From NCBI GenBank assembly GCA_017409875.1, contig JAFQRW010000011.1, forward strand, positions 226,634 to 290,633: 64,000 nt of DNA, in the 5' to 3' direction. The DNA comes from Clostridia bacterium (GTDB lineage Bacteria > Bacillota > Clostridia > RGIG6154). This document shows, in pieces, positions 55,699 through 63,900 of this stretch; within the stretch, counting starts at the first letter, position 1; each line of letters opens with the position of its first letter. Below the pieces are notes generated by a model, which was given only the letters and a program-made list of their open reading frames with translations, did no database searches and was not told where the DNA came from. The position numbers were made by a program, and so were the translations under genes.

Positions 55699-57006
55699 AT
55701 GGTTGAAAAAAACAAAACATATATTAATACTGTTTCAGGATTTGGCGCAAATGGTGAAGGCGTTGTAAAGCAGGATGGATTCCCTGTCTTTGTTCCTTAC
55801 GCTTTAGAAGGTGAAGAAATTGAATATAAAGTTTTGAAAGTGCTGAAAAGTCATGCTTTTGGCAAACTTTTAAAGATTATATCTCCATCATCTGCAAGAA
55901 TTAACCCTTGTTGTGATGTGTTTTACAGATGCGGCGGATGCTCACTCCTTCACATTGACTATAAAAAACAGCTGGAAATTAAAAAAAGCAATGTAATTAA
56001 TTGCTTTAAAAAATACTCAGGACTCGAAGTGGAAGTCAATGATGTAGTCCCCTGCAAAGAAATATATGCTTACAGAAATAAGGCGCAATACCCTGTTTCT
56101 GGCGACAAATGCGGATTTTATGCACTAAGAAGCCATGACATTGTACCACTTAAAAATTGCAAAATACAAAACCCAAATGATGAAAAAATTTTAGAAGCAG
56201 TACTTGCCTATATCAAAATAACTAATGCACCTATCAAACACATTTACACACGTTATGGTAAAAATGAATGTATGGTTGTGTTGGTTTCAACAAGTTCAAA
56301 ACTTAAAGAAAGTAATTTTTTAGTTAAAAAATTACTTGAAGCCAATAAAAAAATCACAAGTATAATTTTAAATGTTAACCCCGAAAACACAAATGTAATC
56401 TTAGGCAAAAAAAATACAACACTGTACGGAAAAGACACAATAACCGCTGCTATCGGAAATCTTGATTTTGAAATTTCACCGCTGTCTTTTTTTCAGGTTA
56501 ACAGTACCCAGACAGAAGTTCTATACAAAACTGCCAAAAACCTTGCACACTTTAAAACAACCGATAAAATCATTGATTTGTATTGCGGAACCGGTTCAAT
56601 AGGACTTTATATGGCAGACAGTGTGAAAAGTGTTCTTGGAGTTGAAATTGTACAAGACGCAATTACAAACGCATATAATAACGCCAAAAGAAACAATATC
56701 AAAAATGCACAGTTCATTTGCGGCGCTGCAGAAACCGTAATGCCTGAAATAGTAAAAAACGAAGGCAAAATAGACGGCGTAATTTTAGACCCACCAAGAA
56801 AAGGCTGTGATGAATCACTTTTAAATTGTCTGCTTGACACTAAAATTGAAAAAGTTTTGTACATTTCCTGCAATCCCGCAACACTTGCACGTGACTTGAA
56901 AATTCTGTCTGAAAAATATATCCCGTCTGCAATTACCCCTGTAGACATGTTTCCACACACTTCACATGTGGAATGCGTCTGTTGTTTAACACAAAAGTCA
57001 CAATGA
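55699..57006 (+). CDS. rlmD: 23S rRNA (uracil(1939)-C5)-methyltransferase RlmD-like
   Basis: 435 residues from the ATG at 55699, with GGAG upstream; an in-frame start earlier overlaps it. An N-terminal TRAM domain (about 1-60) is followed by Fe-S cysteines in CCDVFYRCGGCSLLHI, SAM motif IIDLYCGTGSIGLYMA, DPPRKGC and the catalytic Cys in LYISCNPATLARD. It is a class I m5U methyltransferase; rRNA position 1939 or 747 is inferred from family. It is followed by tRNA-Leu. Confidence 0.92.
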   Translation: MVEKNKTYINTVSGFGANGEGVVKQDGFPVFVPYALEGEEIEYKVLKVLKSHAFGKLLKIISPSSARINPCCDVFYRCGGCSLLHIDYKKQLEIKKSNVINCFKKYSGLEVEVNDVVPCKEIYAYRNKAQYPVSGDKCGFYALRSHDIVPLKNCKIQNPNDEKILEAVLAYIKITNAPIKHIYTRYGKNECMVVLVSTSSKLKESNFLVKKLLEANKKITSIILNVNPENTNVILGKKNTTLYGKDTITAAIGNLDFEISPLSFFQVNSTQTEVLYKTAKNLAHFKTTDKIIDLYCGTGSIGLYMADSVKSVLGVEIVQDAITNAYNNAKRNNIKNAQFICGAAETVMPEIVKNEGKIDGVILDPPRKGCDESLLNCLLDTKIEKVLYISCNPATLARDLKILSEKYIPSAITPVDMFPHTSHVECVCCLTQKSQ

Positions 57007-57044
57007 TAAAAAACAAATTTGCCAAATATTTATCTTTAAATGAC

Positions 57045-57073
57045 TTGATTTTTTATGTGTTTTGTGTTAAAAT
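57045..57073 (+). promoter_or_regulatory. Promoter of the tRNA-Leu gene
   Basis: TTGATT (57045-57050), a 17-base spacer and TAAAAT (57068-57073), 21 bases before the tRNA. Confidence 0.6.
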
Positions 57074-57094
57074 TCCATTGTTGCATCAAAATAT

Positions 57095-57181
57095 GCGGAC
57101 GTGGCGGAATTGGCAGACGCGCATGGTTCAGGTCCATGTGCTCGCAAGAGCATAGGAGTTCAAGTCTCCTCGCCCGCACCA
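57095..57181 (+). tRNA. tRNA-Leu (anticodon CAG)
   Basis: 87 nt including an encoded CCA. The anticodon stem-loop is CATGG-TTCAGGT-CCATG, giving anticodon CAG. A long variable arm (TGCTC-GCAA-GAGCA) and T stem (AGGAG/CTCCT) are class II features. The acceptor stem GCGGACG / CGCCCGC has an A-C mismatch at 5:68; other pairs are canonical. A terminator follows. Confidence 0.96.
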
Positions 57182-57184
57182 CCT

Positions 57185-57217
57185 AAAGCACGGTTATTAA
57201 ATTAACTGTGCTTTTTA
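57185..57217 (+). terminator. Terminator of tRNA-Leu
   Basis: AAAGCACGGTTA and TAACTGTGCTTT pair with one G-T, then a T tract. Confidence 0.8.
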
Positions 57218-57222
57218 ATATT

Positions 57223-57253
57223 AAAAAAACGCCCAAAATTGGGCGATTTTTTT
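57223..57253. terminator. Intrinsic terminator of the thioesterase gene
   Basis: ACGCCCAA and TTGGGCGA bracket a short loop with long A and T tracts on both sides. It overlaps the stop of the minus-strand thioesterase gene. Confidence 0.85.
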
Positions 57254-57956
57254 ATAAATTTTCAAATGTTCCTGCTACACAGATTTGTTTTTCGGGTGTC
57301 TGCAAATGCACATAATATCCGTTATCAAGTTTTTTAACACAAACTTCAAGTTGGTCGTCTAAGTACGCTGCTTTTTTGTAAAGAATTTTAAGATTATTAA
57401 ATGTAAAATCAAACGGCAATGCATCCATTAAGATATCTGCACTTTTTTGATTATTAAGATGTTTATTTGTATCAATATCTTTGTTTGAAACTTTAATCAT
57501 GTAATCAGCTTCTTCAAACTCAAACAAAGCAGGACGCACATATTCAAAAAAACTGTCGTTAAAATCATAGCATTTATAACACTCATGAAGCTCCGGCGGA
57601 ATTCTGCAAACTTTTAATTTTTCTGTGTCAACAACAAACCAGTTAGCAACAGTTTTTACAACCGGCTGGCCGTTTTGCTTTAAAATACAACACCTTTCCG
57701 AGATTGCACCTTTTAGTCTTTGCACAGCAGTAAATGCTTCTATTGGTGTGTGCGTCTTTACTGGCTTTATGAAGGTTAAATTAATACCCTGCATTAACCA
57801 AGCCATATTTAATCCTCTCATCTTATCGATTCCAAACCCGCAAAAATCTGCTTCTTTAGTAGAAATATCCTGAACAATATCCAGCACTGTTCCCACTTTT
57901 ACAGTTTCAAAATCTTTATAATCTCCATATCTTGTTTCATAAGTATGTGTAAACAT
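57252..57956 (-). CDS. Acyl-ACP thioesterase
   Basis: 234 residues forming two hot-dog domains: N-terminal FTHTYETRYGDYKDFETVKV and C-terminal VSNKDIDTNKHLNNQKSADI. The second contains the catalytic Asn/His (DxNxHxNN). Bacterial FatA/FatB-like enzymes release fatty acids from acyl carrier protein. Chain-length preference cannot be predicted. mntP lies 16 bases upstream on the same strand. Confidence 0.9.
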   Translation of the reverse strand: MFTHTYETRYGDYKDFETVKVGTVLDIVQDISTKEADFCGFGIDKMRGLNMAWLMQGINLTFIKPVKTHTPIEAFTAVQRLKGAISERCCILKQNGQPVVKTVANWFVVDTEKLKVCRIPPELHECYKCYDFNDSFFEYVRPALFEFEEADYMIKVSNKDIDTNKHLNNQKSADILMDALPFDFTFNNLKILYKKAAYLDDQLEVCVKKLDNGYYVHLQTPEKQICVAGTFENL

Positions 57957-57972
57957 AATTCACCTTTTGTTA

Positions 57973-58533
57973 TTAACCTAAAAATCCTAAATGTTCCAAA
58001 ACAATTTTAATACCAATAAAAATTAAAACAACTCCGCCAAAAATTTCTGCTCTGGATTTAAACTTGCATCCAAATTTATTGCCAATTACAAGGCCAACAG
58101 CAGAAAGAATAAAAGTAATTACTCCAATAAATGTAACTGCGGGAATAATATCAACGTTTAAAAACGCAAATGTAATACCTATCGCCAAAGCGTCAATGCT
58201 GGTTGCAACAGCCATAGGAAGCATTGATTTTACTGAAAATGACGAATCAAGTTCCTCACCGCAACTACGTGACTCTTTAATCATATTTATCCCTATCGCA
58301 CAAAGCAAGACAAGTGCAAGCCAATGGTCTATGTCCATAATCAGCGTTTTAAACCTCGCGCCAAGAAAATACCCTAAAAGCGGCATTAGTGCCTGAAAAC
58401 CTCCAAAATACAAACCAACAATAATACCATGTTTTTTTTGTATTTTTTTAACTGACAAGCCTTTGCATATTGCAACAGCGAATGCATCGGCAGAAAGTCC
58501 AACAGCTACAGCAAACAATTCCCAAGATTGCAT
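57973..58533 (-). CDS. mntP: Manganese efflux pump MntP
   Basis: 186 residues with six predicted membrane segments. The paired family motifs [16 protein letters not shown] and [15 protein letters not shown] hold the conserved acidic residues in helices 1 and 4. It exports Mn2+. No yybP-ykoY manganese riboswitch is visible upstream, where many relatives have one. Confidence 0.93.
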   Translation of the reverse strand: MQSWELFAVAVGLSADAFAVAICKGLSVKKIQKKHGIIVGLYFGGFQALMPLLGYFLGARFKTLIMDIDHWLALVLLCAIGINMIKESRSCGEELDSSFSVKSMLPMAVATSIDALAIGITFAFLNVDIIPAVTFIGVITFILSAVGLVIGNKFGCKFKSRAEIFGGVVLIFIGIKIVLEHLGFLG

Positions 58534-58635
58534 TATTTCCCTCCATATATATGTAAATACCTTTATATTTTAACAGAAATTGTACTTATTTTCAAGTATA
58601 TTAAAAAAATATCATTACAATTCTAAACAATAGAA

Positions 58636-58662
58636 AAAAGATTGCGGGTTAAGCAATCTTTT
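58636..58662 (-). terminator. Terminator overlapping the end of the GNAT gene
   Basis: AAAAAAGATTGC and GCAATCTTTTTT form a 12-pair stem whose loop and 3' arm include the gene's stop region. Confidence 0.85.
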
Positions 58663-59068
58663 TTACCATGTTAATATGTGGCCAACCTGCTTCAATATAA
58701 TATTCTCCAACTGCTTTAAAGCCGATTTTTTCATAAAAACCAACAGCAGTATTAATTGCTCCAAGCTCCATTTGGTTACATCCATTTTTTAAAGCAAATT
58801 CCTCAATATACTCAAACAGGATTTTACCATGCCCCTTACCTCTGAATTCAGTTTTTACGGCAACTCTCCCCAAATGGACTATGTTTTCAGTAACACTTGC
58901 TCTTGCACAGGCAATAAGCATATTTCCCTCATAAAGGCAAAAGTGAATATATTCATTGTCCTTGCCATCAAATTCTATTTCTTCCGGCACATTTTTCTCA
59001 ACTACAAATGTTTGTGTTCTTAAAGCCTTTATTTCGTCATTGGTATCATTTAAAACTCTAAATTCCAT
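58649..59068 (-). CDS. GNAT-family N-acetyltransferase
   Basis: 139 residues. Motif A is readable: HLGRVAVKTEFRGKGHGKIL (acetyl-CoA pyrophosphate loop RGKGHGK), followed by AINTAVGFYEKIGFKAVGEY (motif B). The substrate is unknown. It lies 3 bases after the 67-residue small gene and is probably co-transcribed. Confidence 0.88.
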   Translation of the reverse strand: MEFRVLNDTNDEIKALRTQTFVVEKNVPEEIEFDGKDNEYIHFCLYEGNMLIACARASVTENIVHLGRVAVKTEFRGKGHGKILFEYIEEFALKNGCNQMELGAINTAVGFYEKIGFKAVGEYYIEAGWPHINMVKKIA

Positions 59069-59071
59069 AAA

Positions 59072-59275
59072 TCAAAAACCTGCCTCATCAAGCGCAATTA
59101 CAAAACTTCTCGCCTTTTTTATTCCATCAAGCGAAGGTGTTGTAGTATTAAAAAGAAGTTCCCCGTCATTTGCATCAAAAACATATGTGTGGTACCAATG
59201 AGTTCCTTTTTTGTCTACATCATACATAACAATTTTTAAATCTCTGTTTATAAATTTACTTGTATCTAAGATCAT
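59072..59275 (-). CDS. Small conserved-looking protein of unknown function
   Basis: 67 residues, starting MILDTSKFINRDLKIVMYDV. It is soluble, with an alternating polar/hydrophobic beta-strand-like pattern and HWYHTYVFDANDGELLFNTT in the middle. No domain recognised. It sits between the single-pass protein and the GNAT gene with tiny gaps, which supports it as a real gene. Confidence 0.55.
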   Translation of the reverse strand: MILDTSKFINRDLKIVMYDVDKKGTHWYHTYVFDANDGELLFNTTTPSLDGIKKARSFVIALDEAGF

Positions 59276-59299
59276 TTTTTCTTCTAAGTTTTCTACTGT

Positions 59300-59584
59300 T
59301 TAGTAATCGCCCAAAAACTCTTTAGAAATACTTTCTGCTTCTTTTAATCTGCTCTCAGAAACATTTATGTCCCAGCTAAGTCCGGAATTTACATATATTT
59401 CTTCACCATCAACCAAACTTTTTTGAACTGTTTGGCTGATAATCTCGTTAACATTTATTTCAGGAACAGCCTCGCTACCTTGCGGCAGCGCAGATGGTTT
59501 ATCCAAAAGTTTTACAACACCCATGGCTATCAATACCGCTGCCACTACTATCAAAACTGCAAGTATAATTCTTTTTAATGTCAT
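59300..59584 (-). CDS. Single-pass membrane-anchored small protein
   Basis: 94 residues from the ATG at 59584, with GGAGG upstream. One N-terminal membrane helix (LKRIILAVLIVVAAVLIAMG) is followed by an extracytoplasmic helical tail of about 65 residues, rich in Glu and Ser. No cleavage motif is clear. Function unknown. It heads the small cluster ending with the GNAT gene. Confidence 0.6.
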   Translation of the reverse strand: MTLKRIILAVLIVVAAVLIAMGVVKLLDKPSALPQGSEAVPEINVNEIISQTVQKSLVDGEEIYVNSGLSWDINVSESRLKEAESISKEFLGDY

Positions 59585-59673
59585 AATATCCTCCATAAAT
59601 AATTTTATACTCGTGTCACATAAGTATCAAAATTAACCGGCGCAATCAAAAAATCCTGCAACGGTTTTTGTAT

Positions 59674-59709
59674 AAAAAAGTCACTCCTAAGAATAAGAGT
59701 GGCTTTTTG
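59674..59709 (-). terminator. Terminator of the nagA / ROK-like unit
   Basis: AAAAAGCCACTC and GAGTGACTTTTTT pair with one C-A mismatch and end in a T tract on the minus strand, right after the stop at 59714. Confidence 0.75.
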
Positions 59710-59713
59710 TGTA

Positions 59714-61090
59714 TCATTGAATTTTCGGTAGGCTTGCCGCTGCCACAGACTGACCAACTCTTCTGGAGCTTTCGTCAGGAATATGGAGCTGAATTTTCTT
59801 AGCTAATTCAGGGAATTCCTTATCTAAAACTTCCTGTGCTCTCTCTAAAAGAATGGTACCGCCTTCGCCTGAGGTAACTCTGCCCATAATCAAAACATGC
59901 TTTATATCATAGAATTCTGTATAGAAAGCGATTGCATAACCAAAATATGCACCAATGGTATCGTAGATTGCCTTTGCTCTTTCATCGCCATCTTTCATAA
60001 GGTTTTGAACAACCTTTAATTTTTCTGCCGGAGAAAGGCTCTCATCAAGCTCTATACCTGCAAATGGAGCAAGCTTAATCACACCGTCCTGAGAAAAATA
60101 CTTAACACCGCAGCCAAAATCGCCTGACCATTCATCCACCATAGCGTCCTTACAAAAATCAACAGGAACAAATGCGAGTTCGTTTAACCAACCGGTAATA
60201 TTGCCCTGTGGGTCAACATAACCGCCTGCTTCTGATGTACCCATAGCAACACCTAAAACAGAGTCATCGTTTAAGTCCATAGCACCTGCAAGTGCAGTAA
60301 CGTCACCGTCGTTTGCAACCTCGATAGGAATATTCTCGCCGATTTCTTTTGCAACATCTATGTACATATTCTTAACTTTTTTATCAAAGTCTTCATCGCT
60401 TACCTTTAAAAACAATGAAGCAACCATTATTCTATTATCAACATAAACTCCGGCACTGGATACACCGATAGCGTCAACTCTTGGCATGTGAGATGCTGCA
60501 GTTTTCATAGCTTCTAAAATGCCCTGGTAGTGATAATCCGGATCGGAATTGATTTTGGGAAACCAAACAACCTCTTCAGAATAAACGCTTTCGCCGTCAA
60601 CAACTGCACTAACCTTTCTGTCACTTCCGCCTGCGTCAAAACCAATTCTACAACCTTCTAAGTGTCTTCCGATAGGAGCAGCTGCAGATTTATCTTCAGG
60701 AGCCTCATTTAAAGCACATACGATAACCTCAAACGGCTTTTCATAAACTCTTTCCATAAAGTGAACATCAAAATCACGAAGTCCGCCGTCTTTATAGGCA
60801 TCTTTAATTTTTTTACCCACTATCTCGCTACCTGCGATATAGATTTTATAACCGCCGGCAACCCATAAAAGTGCCTTTGCCATTCTTTCAACAAATGCAA
60901 AGTTTTCTTCGTCATGACCTGTGCCGTCTTTAAAAATTCTGGTTTTATAGGTAACGGTATACCCCTTATTCCTTTCAACAGCAATAATAAGGTCCTGACC
61001 ATTTTCTTTAGTTGCTTCTCTCATTTCCCTGCAAACGATGGATAATGGCTGGAATTGAGGGTCTAATTTAGCACTAACCTTAAGATTCAT
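59714..61090 (-). CDS. Long ROK/ASKHA-like sugar kinase-related protein
   Basis: 458 residues, about 150 longer than ordinary ROK kinases. The ASKHA core starts near residue 150: IGFDAGGSDRKVSAVVDG (phosphate 1), GVSSAGVYVDNRI, VANDGDVTALAGAM and GVAMGTSEAGGYVD. The N-terminal 145 residues are an extra alpha/beta region of unknown role. The CxCGxxGCxE zinc motif of ROK kinases is absent. It overlaps nagA by 11 bases, which suggests an amino-sugar role, for example GlcNAc or a related hexose; this is inference. Confidence 0.75.
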   Translation of the reverse strand: MNLKVSAKLDPQFQPLSIVCREMREATKENGQDLIIAVERNKGYTVTYKTRIFKDGTGHDEENFAFVERMAKALLWVAGGYKIYIAGSEIVGKKIKDAYKDGGLRDFDVHFMERVYEKPFEVIVCALNEAPEDKSAAAPIGRHLEGCRIGFDAGGSDRKVSAVVDGESVYSEEVVWFPKINSDPDYHYQGILEAMKTAASHMPRVDAIGVSSAGVYVDNRIMVASLFLKVSDEDFDKKVKNMYIDVAKEIGENIPIEVANDGDVTALAGAMDLNDDSVLGVAMGTSEAGGYVDPQGNITGWLNELAFVPVDFCKDAMVDEWSGDFGCGVKYFSQDGVIKLAPFAGIELDESLSPAEKLKVVQNLMKDGDERAKAIYDTIGAYFGYAIAFYTEFYDIKHVLIMGRVTSGEGGTILLERAQEVLDKEFPELAKKIQLHIPDESSRRVGQSVAAASLPKIQ

Positions 61091-62222
61091 ATTTTATATC
61101 TCCTTTTTTAATTGTCTTCATTACATTAAATTCATTGTCCAAAATAACAAGATCAGCTTCCTTACCAATCTCGATTGAACCTTTTTTATCACTTACGCCA
61201 ATCGCCATAGCCGGATTTAACGTTGCGCAGTTTACACATTCCCAAAGCGGAATGGAGGAATTGGTATAAACATTCCATATGCCTTTATTAAGCTTTAAAA
61301 CGCTTCCTGCAACGGTTCCGTCTTCAAGACGGCAAACAATATCCCTATAAACTATTTTGTTTCCTCCTAAGGTATATTCTCCATATGGCAAGCCACCGGC
61401 AGGGAGACAATCCGTAATAAAGCAGAGCTTTCTTCCCTTCATCTTATATACTAAATCATAAAGAGCCGGAGAAACATGGAATGCATCAACGATAAGCTCA
61501 CAACTTACATCAGAAGTTAAAGCAGCAGTTACAACGCCAGGGGCACGGTGTGCCAAAGGAGTCATGGCATTGAAAAGATGAGTTGCATGCCTTACACCAT
61601 TTGCGATACTTGCCATAGCCGTATCATAATCTGCAGAGGTGTGGCCTATAGATATAACAACATCTGTTTCTTTGCTGATTTCTCTTAATGCATCAAAGGT
61701 TTCCGTATCTTCTTCCGGTGCGAGAGAAATAATTTTAATAACATCTGAATATTCTTTCACAAATTCAGCATCAGGCTTTAAAATATACTTAGGGTCCTGA
61801 GCGCCTTTTTTCGATTCGCTGATGAAAGGTCCTTCCGCGTGAGCACCTAAGATTTCACTGCCCTCCCAGTTTTTGCTTTCTTCTTTCAAGGCTCTTAAAA
61901 CCTCAAGAGACTTTTTGATAACATGCATATCTACTGTCATAGTAGTGGGCAGATAAGATGTTACACCATTTGCAATAATCCCTTTTGAAATGGTTCTGAT
62001 GCTTTCTTCTTCGCCGTCACAAACATCCTTTCCAAGATATCCGTGAATATGTAAATCAATAAAACCGGGTGTTACATATCCCCCGTTTGCATCAATAATT
62101 TCACAATCATTTGGAACCTTATCACAAGGCACAATTGCATGTATAATGTCTTCGTATAATACTGCGCTGTTTTCAACAATTCTATCTTTTAAAACGATCT
62201 TACTGTTTACTATCGCTTTCAT
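61080..62222 (-). CDS. nagA: N-acetylglucosamine-6-phosphate deacetylase
   Basis: 380 residues from the ATG at 62222 (GAGGGA upstream); an upstream in-frame start lacks support. The amidohydrolase fold shows GFIDLHIHGYLGKDV, the metal Glu in GAHAEGPFIS, ISIGHTSADY, HLFNAMTPLAHRAPG and FITDCLPAGG. It deacetylates GlcNAc-6-P to GlcN-6-P. It is the first gene of a two-gene operon with the ROK-like gene. No nagB is in the window. Confidence 0.95.
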   Translation of the reverse strand: MKAIVNSKIVLKDRIVENSAVLYEDIIHAIVPCDKVPNDCEIIDANGGYVTPGFIDLHIHGYLGKDVCDGEEESIRTISKGIIANGVTSYLPTTMTVDMHVIKKSLEVLRALKEESKNWEGSEILGAHAEGPFISESKKGAQDPKYILKPDAEFVKEYSDVIKIISLAPEEDTETFDALREISKETDVVISIGHTSADYDTAMASIANGVRHATHLFNAMTPLAHRAPGVVTAALTSDVSCELIVDAFHVSPALYDLVYKMKGRKLCFITDCLPAGGLPYGEYTLGGNKIVYRDIVCRLEDGTVAGSVLKLNKGIWNVYTNSSIPLWECVNCATLNPAMAIGVSDKKGSIEIGKEADLVILDNEFNVMKTIKKGDIKYES

Positions 62223-62260
62223 ACTTTTTCCCTCGTTTCCATACAATTTTATTTTATAAG

Positions 62261-62289
62261 ATTATACCATGTTTTTACAATACTTGCAA
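62261..62289 (-). promoter_or_regulatory. SigmaA promoter of nagA
   Basis: On the minus strand, TTGCAA (62284-62289), a 17-base spacer and TATAAT (62261-62266), about 40 bases before the ATG. Confidence 0.7.
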
Positions 62290-62355
62290 GAGTTTAAAAG
62301 CAATTTTTCTAAAAAAGTATATAATATGCAAAAAGCTTTACAGGTGATTTATTGA

Positions 62356-62384
62356 TTGCATTTTGTGTCTTAAAATGATATAAT
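62356..62384 (+). promoter_or_regulatory. SigmaA promoter of the LMW phosphatase gene
   Basis: TTGCAT (62356-62361), a 17-base spacer and TATAAT (62379-62384). Confidence 0.7.
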
Positions 62385-62415
62385 TAAAGCAACACATATG
62401 AAATGAGTGATTAAA

Positions 62416-62865
62416 TTGACTAAAGTTATGTTCGTGTGCCACGGCAATATCTGCAGAAGTCCAATGGCAGAATTTTTATTTAAAGATTTAGTTAAAAAAG
62501 AAGGTTTAGAAAACAAATTTTACATTACATCATCTGCCACAAGTCTTGAAGAAATTGGAAATTCCATTCATTATGGCACAAAAGAAATTTTAAACAGATA
62601 TAAAATCAAATTTGACGACCACAGAGCAATTCAGCTTACAAAATCTGATTATGACAAATACAACTACATCATTGCAATGGACAGTAATAATATGAGAAAT
62701 ATATTTAGAATCATAGGTACTGATCCTGAAAACAAGGTTTACAAATTGCTGGATTTTTCCGATGGCGGAGATGTTAAAGACCCCTGGTATACCGGAAATT
62801 TTGATGAAACCTATGAAGATATCACCAAAGGCCTGAAAGCTTTTTTGAAAAAAATCAATAATTAA
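62416..62865 (+). CDS. Low-molecular-weight protein tyrosine phosphatase
   Basis: 149 residues from the TTG at 62416, preceded by GAGTGA; a GTG at 62407 is the alternative. The active-site loop is VMFVCHGNICRSPMAEF (CxxxxxR with Cys and Arg) and the general-acid loop is DPWYTG. It dephosphorylates tyrosine or arginine residues; relatives act on Tyr kinases or as YwlE-type arginine phosphatases. The substrate is unknown. Confidence 0.92.
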   Translation: MTKVMFVCHGNICRSPMAEFLFKDLVKKEGLENKFYITSSATSLEEIGNSIHYGTKEILNRYKIKFDDHRAIQLTKSDYDKYNYIIAMDSNNMRNIFRIIGTDPENKVYKLLDFSDGGDVKDPWYTGNFDETYEDITKGLKAFLKKINN

Positions 62866-62868
62866 TAT

Positions 62869-62901
62869 ATGCCCGAATAACTTTGGTTATTTCGGGCATT
62901 A
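62869..62901 (+). terminator. Terminator-like hairpin between the phosphatase and hydrolase genes
   Basis: ATGCCCGAATAA and TTATTTCGGGCAT form a long stem with a bulge and a weak T tract. The hydrolase may be expressed by readthrough. Confidence 0.65.
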
Positions 62902-62926
62902 TATTGTCAAAAAACGAGGTGATAAA

Positions 62927-63865
62927 ATGTGTACGGCAATATCCTACAAAACATCTGACCATTATTTTGGCAGAAATCTTGATTGGGAATTTTCATTTGG
63001 CGAAAAAATTACAATAACACCACGAAATTTTAAACTACGCTTCAAAAACCAACCTGATGTTAAAAACCATTATGCAATAATAGGTATGGCATTAACCGAA
63101 AACAACTATCCACTATATTTTGATGCAACAAACGAACATGGGCTTAGCATAGCGGGGCTTAATTTCCCTTCAAATGCAGTATACAATCCTTATCGTGATG
63201 ACAAAATCAACATAGCTCCCTACGAATTTATCTCATGGGTACTTTGCCAATGCAAAACTACTAAAGAGGCAACTAAACTTATTAAAAACATAAATTTTTT
63301 TGACCCACCTTTTAGCGATTCTATTCCCCTATCTCCCCTCCATTGGATTGTTTCGGACAAAAATACTTCCATAACAGTTGAACCTGTAAGTGATGGTACA
63401 AAGATAATTGAAAATCCTGTTGGAATTCTTACTAACAATCCTCCATTTGAAATGCAATTGCATAATCTAAATAATTATATGAATCTTTCCAATGAAGATC
63501 CAAAAAACAGTTTCAGTGATAAGCTTAATCTGTCAGCATACAGCAGAGGAATGGGCGGATTAGGTCTTCCGGGTGATTTATCTTCACAATCACGATTTGT
63601 AAAGGCCGCTTTTACAAAGTTTAATGTTGTATCAGATAGTTCAGAGCAGCAAAGTGTAAGTACATTTTTTCATATTTTGTCATCAGTAGAACAACAAAAA
63701 GGCTGTGTAAAAACCAAAGAGGGTAATTTCGAGTACACAATCTACTCTTCTTGTTGCAACACAGACAAGGGCATTTACTATTCTAAAACCTATTATGGCG
63801 ACGGTATAAGTAAAACAGATATGCACAGCAAAGATTTAAACAGCAGCGAACTGATTTTCCAATAA
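62927..63865 (+). CDS. Choloylglycine (bile salt) hydrolase family protein
   Basis: 312 residues. It is an Ntn hydrolase with Cys2 exposed after Met removal (MCTAISYKTS). Conserved residues align with clostridial bile salt hydrolases: Arg16 and Asp19 in FGRNLDWEF, Asn79 in GLNFP, Asn170 in GILTNNPPF and Arg223 in LPGDLSSQSRF. The GLGLPGD and YSSCCNTDKGIYY segments are also typical. It deconjugates glycine or taurine bile acids; penicillin V acylase activity is the main alternative. There is no signal peptide. RBS GAGGTGAT. Confidence 0.9.
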   Translation: MCTAISYKTSDHYFGRNLDWEFSFGEKITITPRNFKLRFKNQPDVKNHYAIIGMALTENNYPLYFDATNEHGLSIAGLNFPSNAVYNPYRDDKINIAPYEFISWVLCQCKTTKEATKLIKNINFFDPPFSDSIPLSPLHWIVSDKNTSITVEPVSDGTKIIENPVGILTNNPPFEMQLHNLNNYMNLSNEDPKNSFSDKLNLSAYSRGMGGLGLPGDLSSQSRFVKAAFTKFNVVSDSSEQQSVSTFFHILSSVEQQKGCVKTKEGNFEYTIYSSCCNTDKGIYYSKTYYGDGISKTDMHSKDLNSSELIFQ

Positions 63866-63869
63866 ATAT

Positions 63870-63900
63870 CCACCCGCATAGCGGGTGGTATTTCATTTTC
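63870..63900 (+). terminator. Terminator of the bile salt hydrolase gene
   Basis: CCACCCGC-ATA-GCGGGTGG hairpin (63870-63888) followed by TATTTCATTTT, just after the stop. Confidence 0.75.

Noticed and set aside
58534..58648. yybP-ykoY manganese riboswitch before mntP
   Set aside because: The gap is 115 bases of AT-rich sequence with none of the conserved riboswitch blocks.
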